A stretch of DNA of 64,000 bases, taken from assembly GCA_964057225.1 (NCBI GenBank), contig OZ059897.1, positions 17,856,001 to 17,920,000 on the forward strand, written 5' to 3'. This stretch comes from Auanema rhodensis (taxonomy: Eukaryota; Nematoda; Chromadorea; Rhabditida; Rhabditidae). The translations under genes were made by a program, and so were the position numbers. The notes below the pieces were generated by a model that saw only the letters and a program-made list of their open reading frames with translations, searched no databases and had not been told where the DNA came from. Positions 50,899 through 63,884 of the stretch are shown piece by piece; positions within the stretch are counted from its first letter, which is position 1, and every line of letters begins with the position of its first letter.

Positions 50899-53800
50899 TG
50901 TGAACTTATATCAGTTGATATCTCGGTGCATTTTTAAGCTAGCGCAAATCTGATAACACAGATCGACGCAGCTTAAAAATCCGCATCGAATGCACTATAC
51001 TACATCGAGAAACGCTTAATACAAAAATTAGTTATAATCGTTTGAAAAATGATGCATTAGTGTATGTTGAGTTTCCATGTACACTCAACATTGCTTCCAA
51101 AAACATTTTGACAAAAATTTTTTCGAAAAATTTCAAAATAATTTAGCAAAAAGTAGATGTTTTTAGATTCCATTTTTCAAGGCAAAGACGATGGACAATG
51201 TTATTCAACGAAAAAATTAATTCTTCAGGGTGAAAATCGAGGATATAAGTGTGAACTTATGTCAGTTGATATCTCGGTGCATTGTTAAGCTAGCGCAAAT
51301 CTGATAACACAGATCGACGCAGCTTAAAAATCCGCATCGAATGCACTATACTACATTGAGAAACGCTTAATACAAAAATTAGTTATAATCGTTTGAAAAA
51401 TGATGCATTAGTGTATGTTGAGTTTCCATGTACACTCAACATTGCTTCCAAAAACATTTTGACAAAAATTTTTTCGAAAAATTTCAAAATAATTTAGCAA
51501 AAAGTAGATGTTTTTAGATTCCATTTTTTAAGGCAAAGACGATGGACAATGTTATTCAACGAAAAAATTAATTCTTCAGGGTGAAAATCGAGGATATAAG
51601 TGTGAACTTATATCAGTTGATATCTCGGTGCATTTTTAAGCTAGCGCAAATCTGATAACACAGATCGACGCAGCTTAAAAATCCGCATCGAATGCACTAT
51701 ACTACATCGAGAAACGCTTAATACAAAAATTAGTTATAATCGTTTGAAAAATGATGCATTAGTGTATGTTGAGTTTCCATGTACACTCAACATTGCTTCC
51801 AAAAACATTTTGACAAAAATTTTTTCGAAAAATTTCAAAATAATTTAGCAAAAAGTAGATGTTTTTAGATTCCATTTTTCAAGGCAAAGACGATGGACAA
51901 TGTTATTCAACAAAAAAATCAATTCTTCAGGGTGAAAATCGAGGATATAAGTGTGAACTTGTATCAGTTGATATCTCGGTGCATTTTTAAGCTAGCGCAA
52001 ATCTGATAACACAGATCGACGCAGCTTAAAAATCCGCATCGAATGCACTATACTACATTGAGAAACGCTTAATACAAAAATTAGTTATAATCGTTTGAAA
52101 AATGATGCATTAGTGTATGTTGAGTTTCCATGTACACTCAACATTGCTTCCAAAAACATTTTGACAAAAATTTTTTCGAAAAATTTCAAAATAATTTAGC
52201 AAAAAGTAGATGTTTTTAGATTCCATTTTTCAAGGCAAAGACGATGGACAATGTTATTCAACGAAAAAATTAATTCTTCAGGGTGAAAATCGAGGATATA
52301 AGTGTGAACTTATATCAGTTGATATCTCGGTGCATTTTTAAGCTAGCGCAAATCTGATAACACAGATCGACGCAGCTTAAAAATCCGCATCGAATGCACT
52401 ATACTACATCGAGAAACGCTTAATACAAAAATTAGTTATAATCGTTTGAAAAATGATGCATTAGTGTATGTTGAGTTTCCATGTACACTCAACATTGCTT
52501 CCAAAAACATTTTGACAAAAATTTTTTCGAAAAATTTCAAAATAATTTAGCAAAAAGTAGATGTTTTTAGATTCCATTTTTCAAGGCAAAGACGATGGAC
52601 AATGTTATTCAACAAAAAAATCAATTCTTCAGGGTGAAAATCGAGGATATAAGTGTGAACTTGTATCAGTTGATATCTCGGTGCATTTTTAAGCTAGCGC
52701 AAATCTGATAACACAGATCGACGCAGCTTAAAAATCCGCATCGAATGCACTATACTACATTGAGAAACGCTTAATACAAAAATTAGTTATGATCGTTTGA
52801 AAAATGATGCATTAGTGTATGTTGAGTTTCCATGTACACTCAACATTGCTTCCAAAAACATTTTGACAAAAATTTTTTCGAAAAATTTCAAAATAATTTA
52901 GCAAAAAGTAGATGTTTTTAGATTCCATTTTTCAAGGCAAAGACGATGGACAATGTTATTCAACGAAAAAAGTAATTCTTCAGGGTGAAAATCGAGGATA
53001 TAAGTGTGAACTTATGTCAGTTGATATCTCGGTGCATTGTTAAGCTAGCGCAAATCTGATAACACAGATCGACGCAGCTTAAAAATCCGCATCGAATGCA
53101 CTATACTACATTGAGAAACGCTTAATACAAAAATTAGTTATAATCGTTTGAAAAATGATGCATTAGTGTATGTTGAGTTTCCATGTACACTCAACATTGC
53201 TTCCAAAAACATTTTGACAAAAATTTTTTCGAAAAATTTCAAAATAATTTAGCAAAAAGTAGATGTTTTTAGATTTCATTTTTCAAGGCAAAGACGATGG
53301 ACAATGTTATTCAACGAAAAAATTAATTCTTCAGGGTGAAAATCGAGGATATAAGTGTGAACTTATATCAGTTGATATCTCGGTGCATTTTTAAGCTAGC
53401 GCAAATCTGATAACACAGATCGACGCAGCTTAAAAATCCGCATCGAATGCACTATACTACATCGAGAAACGCTTAATACAAAAATTAGTTATAATCGTTT
53501 GAAAAATGATGCATTAGTGTATGTTGAGTTTCCATGTACACTCAACATTGCTTCCAAAAACATTTTGACAAAAATTTTTTCGAAAAATTTCAAAATAATT
53601 TAGCAAAAAGTAGATGTTTTTAGATTCCATTTTTCAAGACAAAGACGATGGACAATGTTATTCAACAAAAAAATCAATTCTTCAGGGTGAAAATCGAGGA
53701 TATAAGTGTGAACTTGTATCAGTTGATATCTCGGTGCATTTTTAAGCTAGCGCAAATCTGATAACACAGATCGACGCAGCTTAAAAATCCGCATCGAATG

Positions 53801-56800
53801 CACTATACTACATTGAGAAACGCTTAATACAAAAATTAGTTATAATCGTTTGAAAAATGATGCATTAGTGTATGTTGAGTTTCCATGTACACTCAACATT
53901 GCTTCCAAAAACATTTTGACAAAAATTTTTTCGAAAAATTTCAAAATAATTTAGCAAAAAGTAGATGTTTTTAGATTCCATTTTTCAAGGCAAAGACGAT
54001 GGACAATGTTATTCAACGAAAAAAGTAATTCTTCAGGGTGAAAATCGAGGATATAAGTGTGAACTTATGTCAGTTGATATCTCGGTGCATTGTTAAGCTA
54101 GCGCAAATCTGATAACACAGATCGACGCAGCTTAAAAATCCGCATCGAATGCACTATACTACATTGAGAAACGCTTAATACAAAAATTAGTTATAATCGT
54201 TTGAAAAATGATGCATTAGTGTATGTTGAGTTTCCATGTACACTCAACATTGCTTCCAAAAACATTTTGACAAAAATTTTTTCGAAAAATTTCAAAATAA
54301 TTTAGCAAAAAGTAGATGTTTTTAGATTCCATTTTTCAAGGCAAAGACGATGGACAATGTTATTCAACGAAAAAATTAATTCTTCAGGGTGAAAATCGAG
54401 GATATAAGTGTGAACTTATATCAGTTGATATCTCGGTGCATTTTTAAGCTAGCGCAAATCTGATAACACAGATCGACGCAGCTTAAAAATCCGCATCGAA
54501 TGCACTATACTACATCGAGAAACGCTTAATACAAAAATTAGTTATAATCGTTTGAAAAATGATGCATTAGTGTATGTTGAGTTTCCATGTACACTCAACA
54601 TTGCTTCCAAAAACATTTTGACAAAAATTTTTTCGAAAAATTTCAAAATAATTTAGCAAAAAGTAGATGTTTTTAGATTCCATTTTTCAAGGCAAAGACG
54701 ATGGACAATGTTATTCAACAAAAAAATCAATTCTTCAGGGTGAAAATCGAGGATATAAGTGTGAACTTGTATCAGTTGATATCTCGGTGCATTTTTAAGC
54801 TAGCGCAAATCTGATAACACAGATCGACGCAGCTTAAAAATCCGCATCGAATGCACTATACTACATTGAGAAACGCTTAATACAAAAATTAGTTATAATC
54901 GTTTGAAAAATGATGCATTAGTGTATGTTGAGTTTCCATGTACACTCAACATTGCTTCCAAAAACATTTTGACAAAAATTTTTTCGAAAAATTTCAAAAT
55001 AATTTAGCAAAAAGTAGATGTTTTTAGATTCCATTTTTCAAGGCAAAGACGATGGACAATGTTATTCAACGAAAAAATTAATTCTTCAGGGTGAAAATCG
55101 AGGATATAAGTGTGAACTTATATCAGTTGATATCTCGGTGCATTTTTAAGCTAGCGCAAATCTGATAACACAGATCGACGCAGCTTAAAAATCCGCATCG
55201 AATGCACTATACTACATCGAGAAACGCTTAATACAAAAATTAGTTATAATCGTTTGAAAAATGATGCATTAGTGTATGTTGAGTTTCCATGTACACTCAA
55301 CATTGCTTCCAAAAACATTTTGACAAAAATTTTTTCGAAAAATTTCAAAATAATTTAGCAAAAAGTAGATGTTTTTAGATTCCATTTTTCAAGGCAAAGA
55401 CGATGGACAATGTTATTCAACAAAAAAATCAATTCTTCAGGGTGAAAATCGAGGATATAAGTGTGAACTTGTATCAGTTGATATCTCGGTGCATTTTTAA
55501 GCTAGCGCAAATCTGATAACACAGATCGACGCAGCTTAAAAATCCGCATCGAATGCACTATACTACATTGAGAAACGCTTAATACAAAAATTAGTTATGA
55601 TCGTTTGAAAAATGATGCATTAGTGTATGTTGAGTTTCCATGTACACTCAACATTGCTTCCAAAAACATTTTGACAAAAATTTTTTCGAAAAATTTCAAA
55701 ATAATTTAGCAAAAAGTAGATGTTTTTAGATTCCATTTTTCAAGGCAAAGACGATGGACAATGTTATTCAACGAAAAAAGTAATTCTTCAGGGTGAAAAT
55801 CGAGGATATAAGTGTGAACTTATGTCAGTTGATATCTCGGTGCATTGTTAAGCTAGCGCAAATCTGATAACACAGATCGACGCAGCTTAAAAATCCGCAT
55901 CGAATGCACTATACTACATTGAGAAACGCTTAATACAAAAATTAGTTATAATCGTTTGAAAAATGATGCATTAGTGTATGTTGAGTTTCCATGTACACTC
56001 AACATTGCTTCCAAAAACATTTTGACAAAAATTTTTTCGAAAAATTTCAAAATAATTTAGCAAAAAGTAGATGTTTTTAGATTCCATTTTTCAAGGCAAA
56101 GACGATGGACAATGTTATTCAACGAAAAAATTAATTCTTCAGGGTGAAAATCGAGGATATAAGTGTGAACTTGTATCAGTTGATATCTCGGTGCATTTTT
56201 AAGCTAGCGCAAATCTGATAACACAGATCGACGCAGCTTAAAAATCCGCATCGAATGCACTATACTACATTGAGAAACGCTTAATACAAAAATTAGTTAT
56301 AATCGTTTGAAAAATGATGCATTAGTGTATGTTGAGTTTCCATGTACACTCAACATTGCTTCCAAAAACATTTTGACAAAAATTTTTTCGAAAAATTTCA
56401 AAATAATTTAGCAAAAAGTAGATGTTTTTAGATTCCATTTTTCAAGGCAAAGACGATGGACAATGTTATTCAACGAAAAAATTAATTCTTCAGGGTGAAA
56501 ATCGAGGATATAAGTGTGAACTTATATCAGTTGATATCTCGGTGCATTTTTAAGCTAGCGCAAATCTGATAACACAGATCGACGCAGCTTAAAAATCCGC
56601 ATCGAATGCACTATACTACATCGAGAAACGCTTAATACAAAAATTAGTTATAATCGTTTGAAAAATGATGCATTAGTGTATGTTGAGTTTCCATGTACAC
56701 TCAACATTGCTTCCAAAAACATTTTGACAAAAATTTTTTCGAAAAATTTCAAAATAATTTAGCAAAAAGTAGATGTTTTTAGATTCCATTTTTCAAGACA

Positions 56801-58971
56801 AAGACGATGGACAATGTTATTCAACAAAAAAATCAATTCTTCAGGGTGAAAATCGAGGATATAAGTGTGAACTTGTATCAGTTGATATCTCGGTGCATTT
56901 TTAAGCTAGCGCAAATCTGATAACACAGATCGACGCAGCTTAAAAATCCGCATCGAATGCACTATACTACATTGAGAAACGCTTAATACAAAAATTAGTT
57001 ATAATCGTTTGAAAAATGATGCATTAGTGTATGTTGAGTTTCCATGTACACTCAACATTGCTTCCAAAAACATTTTGACAAAAATTTTTTCGAAAAATTT
57101 CAAAATAATTTAGCAAAAAGTAGATGTTTTTAGATTCCATTTTTCAAGGCAAAGACGATGGACAATGTTATTCAACGAAAAAAGTAATTCTTCAGGGTGA
57201 AAATCGAGGATATAAGTGTGAACTTATGTCAGTTGATATCTCGGTGCATTGTTAAGCTAGCGCAAATCTGATAACACAGATCGACGCAGCTTAAAAATCC
57301 GCATCGAATGCACTATACTACATTGAGAAACGCTTAATACAAAAATTAGTTATAATCGTTTGAAAAATGATGCATTAGTGTATGTTGAGTTTCCATGTAC
57401 ACTCAACATTGCTTCCAAAAACATTTTGACAAAAATTTTTTCGAAAAATTTCAAAATAATTTAGCAAAAAGTAGATGTTTTTAGATTCCATTTTTCAAGG
57501 CAAAGACGATGGACAATGTTATTCAACGAAAAAATTAATTCTTCAGGGTGAAAATCGAGGATATAAGTGTGAACTTGTATCAGTTGATATCTCGGTGCAT
57601 TTTTAAGCTAGCGCAAATCTGATAACACAGATCGACGCAGCTTAAAAATCCGCATCGAATGCACTATACTACATTGAGAAACGCTTAATACAAAAATTAG
57701 TTATAATCGTTTGAAAAATGATGCATTAGTGTATGTTGAGTTTCCATGTACACTCAACATTGCTTCCAAAAACATTTTGACAAAAATTTTTTCGAAAAAT
57801 TTCAAAATAATTTAGCAAAAAGTAGATGTTTTTAGATTCCATTTTTCAAGGCAAAGACGATGGACAATGTTATTCAACGAAAAAATTAATTCTTCAGGGT
57901 GAAAATCGAGGATATAAGTGTGAACTTATATCAGTTGATATCTCGGTGCATTTTTAAGCTAGCGCAAATCTGATAACACAGATCGACGCAGCTTAAAAAT
58001 CCGCATCGAATGCACTATACTACATCGAGAAACGCTTAATACAAAAATTAGTTATAATCGTTTGAAAAATGATGCATTAGTGTATGTTGAGTTTCCATGT
58101 ACACTCAACATTGCTTCCAAAAACATTTTGACAAAAATTTTTTCGAAAAATTTCAAAATAATTTAGCAAAAAGTAGATGTTTTTAGATTCCATTTTTCAA
58201 GGCAAAGACGATGGACAATGTTATTCAACGAAAAAATTAATTCTTCAGGGTGAAAATCGAGGATATAAGTGTGAACTTATATCAGTTGATATCTCGGTGC
58301 ATTTTTAAGCTAGCGCAAATCTGATAACACAGATCGACGCAGCTTAAAAATCCGCATCGAATGCACTATACTACATCGAGAAACGCTTAATACAAAAATT
58401 AGTTATAATCGTTTGAAAAATGATGCATTAGTGTATGTTGAGTTTCCATGTACACTCAACATTGCTTCCAAAAACATTTTGACAAAAATTTTTTCGAAAA
58501 ATTTCAAAATAGTTTAGCAAAAAGTAGATGTTTTTAGATTCCATTTTTCAAGGCAAAGACGATGGACAATGTTATTCAACGAAAAAATTAATTCTTCAGG
58601 GTGAAAATCGAGGATATAAGTGTGAACTTATATCAGTTGATATCTCGGTGCATTTTTAAGCTAGCGCAAATCTGATAACACAGATCGACGCAGCTTAAAA
58701 ATCCGCATCGAATGCACTATACTACATCGAGAAACGCTTAATACAAAAATTAGTTATAATCGTTTGAAAAATGATGCATTAGTGTATGTTGAGTTTCCAT
58801 GTACACTCAACATTGCTTCCAAAAACATTTTGACAAAAATTTTTTCGAAAAATTTCAAAATAATTTAGCAAAAAGTAGATGTTTTTAGATTCCATTTTTC
58901 AAGGCAAAGACGATGGACAATGTTATTCAACAAAAAAATCAATTCTTCAGGGTGAAAATCGAGGATATAAG
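50899..58971. repeat. 23-unit block of two- to four-unit groups built on G12/G35, A312/C320 and G10 units
   Basis: Three classes recur: P = C108 with A312, T319, C320 (starts 51601, 52303, 53356, 54409, 55111, 56515, 58621); Q = G10 (51952, 52654, 53707, 54760, 55462, 56164, 56866, 57568); R = G12/G35 (51250, 53005, 54058, 55813, 57217). Order is C108-R-P-Q-P-Q-R-P-Q-R-P-Q-P-Q-R-Q-P-Q-R-Q and then three C108 units, the last being P. P is always followed by Q. The P units at 53356 and 56515 share private A284, so 53356-54408 and 56515-57567 are copies nine units apart. The C108 unit at 58270 has G243, a mark that becomes common further right. Confidence 0.83.
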
Positions 58972-61778
58972 TGTGAACTTGTATCAGTTGATATCTCGGT
59001 GCATTTTTAAGCTAGCGCAAATCTGATAACACAGATCGACGCAGCTTAAAAATCCGCATCGAATGCACTATATTACATTGAGAAACGCTTAATACAAAAA
59101 TTAGTTATAATCGTTTGAAAAATGATGCATTAGTGTATGTTGAGTTTCCATGTACACTCAACATTGCTTCCAAAAACATTTTGACAAAAATTTTTTCGAA
59201 AAATTTCAAAATAATTTAGCAAAAAGTAGATGTTTTTAGATTTCATTTTTCAAGGCAAAGACGATGGACAATGTTATTCAACGAAAAAATTAATTCTTCA
59301 GGGTGAAAATCGAGGATATAAGTGTGAACTTATATCAGTTGATATCTCGGTGCATTTTTAAGCTAGCGCAAATCTGATAACACAGATCGACGCAGCTTAA
59401 AAATCCGCATCGAATGCACTATACTACATCGAGAAACGCGTAATACAAAAATTAGTTATAATCGTTTGAAAAATGATGCATTAGTGTATGTTGAGTTTCC
59501 ATGTACACTCAACATTGCTTCCAAAAACATTTTGACAAAAATTTTTTCGAAAAATTTCAAAATAATTTAGCAAAAAGTAGATGTTTTTAGATTCCATTTT
59601 TCAAGGCAAAGACGATGGACAATGTTATTCAACGAAAAAATTAATTCTTCAGGGTGAAAATCGAGGATATAAGTGTGAACTTATATCAGTTGATATCTCG
59701 GTGCATTTTTAAGCTAGCGCAAATCTGATAACACAGATCGACGCAGCTTAAAAATCCGCATCGAATGCACTATACTACATCGAGAAACGCTTAATACAAA
59801 AATTAGTTATAATCGTTTGAAAAATGATGCATTAGTGTATGTTGAGTTTCCATGTACACTCAACATTGCTTCCAAAAACATTTTGACAAAAATTTTTTCG
59901 AAAAATTTCAAAATAATTTAGCAAAAAGTAGATGTTTTTAGATTCCATTTTTCAAGGCAAAGACGATGGACAATGTTATTCAACGAAAAAATTAATTCTT
60001 CAGGGTGAAAATCGAGGATATATGTGTGAACTTATATCAGTTGATATCTCGGTGCATTTTTAAGCTAGCGCAAATCTGATAACACAGATCGACGCAGCTT
60101 AAAAATCCGCATCGAATGCACTATACTACATTGAGAAACGCTTAATACAAAAATTAGTTATAATCGTTTGAAAAATGATGCATTAGTGTATGTTGAGTTT
60201 CCATGTACACTCAACATTGCTTCCAAAAACATTTTGACAAAAATTTTTTCGAAAAATTTCAAAATAGTTTAGCAAAAAGTAGATGTTTTTAGATTCCATT
60301 TTTAATGGCAAAGACGATGGACAATGTTATTCAACGAAAAAATTAATTCTTCAGGGTGAAAATCGAGGATATAAGTGTGAACTTATATCAGTTGATATCT
60401 CGGTGCATTTTTAAGCTAGCGCAAATCTGATAACAAAGATCGACGCAGCTTAAAAATCCGCATCGAATGCACTATACTACATTGAGAAACGCTTGATACA
60501 AAAATTAGTTATGATCGTTTGAAAAATGATGCATTAGTGTATGTTGAGTTTCCATGTACACTCAACATTGCTTCCAAAAACATTTTGACAAAAATTTTTT
60601 CGAAAAATTTCAAAATAATTTAGCAAAAAGTAGATGTTTTTAGATTCCATTTTTCAAGGCAAAGACGATGGACAATGTTATTCAACGAAAAAATTAATTC
60701 TTCAGGGTGAAAATTGAGGATATAAGTGTGAACTTATATCAGTTGATATCTCGGTGCATTTTTAAGCTAGCGCAAATCTGATAACACAGACCGACGCAGC
60801 TTAAAAATCCGCATCGAATGCACTATACTACATTGAGAAACACTTAATACAAAAATTAGTTATGATCGTTTGAAAAATGATGGATTAGTGTATGTTGAGT
60901 TTCCATGTACACTCAACATTGCTTCCAAAAACATTTTGACAAAAATTTTTTCGAAAAATTTCAAAATAATTTAGCAAAAAGTAGATGTTTTTAGATTTCA
61001 TTTTCCGAGGCGAAGACGATGGACAATGTTATTCAACGAAAAAATTAATTCTTCAGGGTGAAAATCGAGGATATAAGTGTGAACTTATATCAGTTGATAT
61101 CTCGGTGCATTTTTAAGCTAGCGCAAATCTGATAACACAGATCGACGCAGCTTAAAAATCCGCATCGAATGCACTATACTACATTGAGAAACGCTTAATA
61201 CAAAAATTAGTTATAGTCGTTTGAAAAATGATGCATTAGTGTATGTTGAGTTTCCATGTACACTCAACATTGCTTCCAAAAACATTTTGACAAAAATTTT
61301 TTCGAAAAATTTCAAAATAATTTAGCAAAAAGTAGATGTTTTTAGATTTCATTTTCCAAGGCAAAGACGATGGACAATGTTATTCAACGAAAAAATTAAT
61401 TCTTCAGGGTGAAAATCGAGGATATAAGTGTGAACTTATATCAGTTGATATCTCGGTGCATTTTTAAGCTAGCGCAAATCTGATAACACAGATCGACGCA
61501 GCTTAAAAATCCGCATCGAATGCACTATACTACATTGAGAAACGCTTAATACAAAAATTAGTTATAGTCGTTTGAAAAATGATGCATTAGTGTATGTTGA
61601 GTTTCCATGTACACTCAACATTGCTTCCAAAAACATTTTGACAAAAATTTTTTCGAAAAATTTCAAAATAATTTAGCAAAAAGTAGATGTTTTTAGATCC
61701 CATTTTTCAAGGCAAAGACGATGGACAATGTTATTCAACGAAAAAGTAATTCTTCAGGGTGAAAATCGAGGATATAAG
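58972..61778. repeat. Eight-unit block with raised private variation
   Basis: Units: 58972 (G10, T102, T272), 59323 (C108, G118), 59674 (C108, ending in T350), 60025 (G243, A280, T282), 60376 (A61, G120, G138, ending in T340), 60727 (C65, A116, G157 and a CCGAGGCG change), 61078 (G139), 61429 (G139, C271, 350 bp). Several of these substitutions do not occur left of 58972. The unit at 60727 loses the ATGCAT site through G157. The series 59674-61077 is matched by 62130-63884. Confidence 0.83.
61429..61778. repeat. 350-bp satellite unit (one A lost)
   Basis: This is the only shortened unit. The A-run after CAACG has five A (61741-61745) where related units with GTAATT have six. It also carries a private C271 (AGATCCC) and G139, shared with the unit before it. 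A one-base loss in a homopolymer is typical of slippage, or could be a sequencing error. Confidence 0.9.
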
Positions 61779-63884
61779 TGTGAACTTATATCAGTTGATA
61801 TCTCGGTGCATTTTTAAGCTAGCGCAAATCTGATAACACAGATCGACGCAGCTTAAAAATCCGCATCGAATGCACTATACTACATTGAGAAACGCTTAAT
61901 ACAAAAATTAGTTATAATCGTTTGAAAAATGATGCATTAGTGTATGTTGAGTTTCCATGTACACTCAACATTGCTTCCAAAAACATTTTGACAAAAATTT
62001 TTTCGAAAAATTTCAAAATAGTTTAGCAAAAAGTAGATGTTTTTAGATTCCATTTTTCAAGGCAAAGACGATGGACAATGTTATTCAACGAAAAAATTAA
62101 TTCTTCAGGGTGAAAATCGAGGATATAAGTGTGAACTTATATCAGTTGATATCTCGGTGCATTTTTAAGCTAGCGCAAATCTGATAACACAGATCGACGC
62201 AGCTTAAAAATCCGCATCGAATGCACTATACTACATCGAGAAACGCTTAATACAAAAATTAGTTATAATCGTTTGAAAAATGATGCATTAGTGTATGTTG
62301 AGTTTCCATGTACACTCAACATTGCTTCCAAAAACATTTTGACAAAAATTTTTTCGAAAAATTTCAAAATAATTTAGCAAAAAGTAGATGTTTTTAGATT
62401 CCATTTTTCAAGGCAAAGACGATGGACAATGTTATTCAACGAAAAAATTAATTCTTCAGGGTGAAAATCGAGGATATATGTGTGAACTTATATCAGTTGA
62501 TATCTCGGTGCATTTTTAAGCTAGCGCAAATCTGATAACACAGATCGACGCAGCTTAAAAATCCGCATCGAATGCACTATACTACATTGAGAAACGCTTA
62601 ATACAAAAATTAGTTATAATCGTTTGAAAAATGATGCATTAGTGTATGTTGAGTTTCCATGTACACTCAACATTGCTTCCAAAAACATTTTGACAAAAAT
62701 TTTTTCGAAAAATTTCAAAATAGTTTAGCAAAAAGTAGATGTTTTTAGATTCCATTTTTAAAGGCAAAGACGATGGACAATGTTATTCAACGAAAAAATT
62801 AATTCTTCAGGGTGAAAATCGAGGATATAAGTGTGAACTTATATCAGTTGATATCTCGGTGCATTTTTAAGCTAGCGCAAATCTGATAACAAAGATCGAC
62901 GCAGCTTAAAAATCCGCATCGAATGCACTATACTACATTGAGAAACGCTTGATACAAAAATTAGTTATGATCGTTTGAAAAATGATGCATTAGTGTATGT
63001 TGAGTTTCCATGTACACTCAACATTGCTTCCAAAAACATTTTGACAAAAATTTTTTCGAAAAATTTCAAAATAATTTAGCAAAAAGTAGATGTTTTTAGA
63101 TTCCATTTTTCAAGGCAAAGACGATGGACAATGTTATTCAACGAAAAAATTAATTCTTCAGGGTGAAAATCGAGGATATAAGTGTGAACTTATATCAGTT
63201 GATATCTCGGTGCATTTTTAAGCTAGCGCAAATCTGATAACAAAGATCGACGCAGCTTAAAAATCCGCATCGAATGCACTATACTACATTGAGAAACGCT
63301 TGATACAAAAATTAGTTATGATCGTTTGAAAAATGATGCATTAGTGTATGTTGAGTTTCCATGTACACTCAACATTGCTTCCAAAAACATTTTGACAAAA
63401 ATTTTTTCGAAAAATTTCAAAATAATTTAGCAAAAAGTAGATGTTTTTAGATTCCATTTTTCAAGGCAAAGACGATGGACAATGTTATTCAACGAAAAAA
63501 TTAATTCTTCAGGGTGAAAATTGAGGATATAAGTGTGAACTTATATCAGTTGATATCTCGGTGCATTTTTAAGCTAGCGCAAATCTGATAACACAGACCG
63601 ACGCAGCTTAAAAATCCGCATCGAATGCACTATACTACATTGAGAAACACTTAATACAAAAATTAGTTATGATCGTTTGAAAAATGATGGATTAGTGTAT
63701 GTTGAGTTTCCATGTACACTCAACATTGCTTCCAAAAACATTTTGACAAAAATTTTTTCGAAAAATTTCAAAATAATTTAGCAAAAAGTAGATGTTTTTA
63801 GATTTCATTTTCCAAGGCGAAGACGATGGACAATGTTATTCAACGAAAAAATTAATTCTTCAGGGTGAAAATCGAGGATATAAG
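61779..63884. repeat. Terminal six-unit block repeating the 59674-61077 series with one unit gained
   Basis: Units: 61779 (G243), 62130 (C108, ending in T350), 62481 (G243, A280), 62832 (A61, G120, G138), 63183 (A61, G120, G138, ending in T340), 63534 (C65, A116, G157). From 62130 the order copies 59674-61077 at a shift of 2456 bp, which is seven units less the base missing from the 350-bp unit. The A61/G120 unit is doubled here. T340 occurs in only the second of the doubled units, directly before the C65 unit, as at 60376-61077. Confidence 0.87.
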
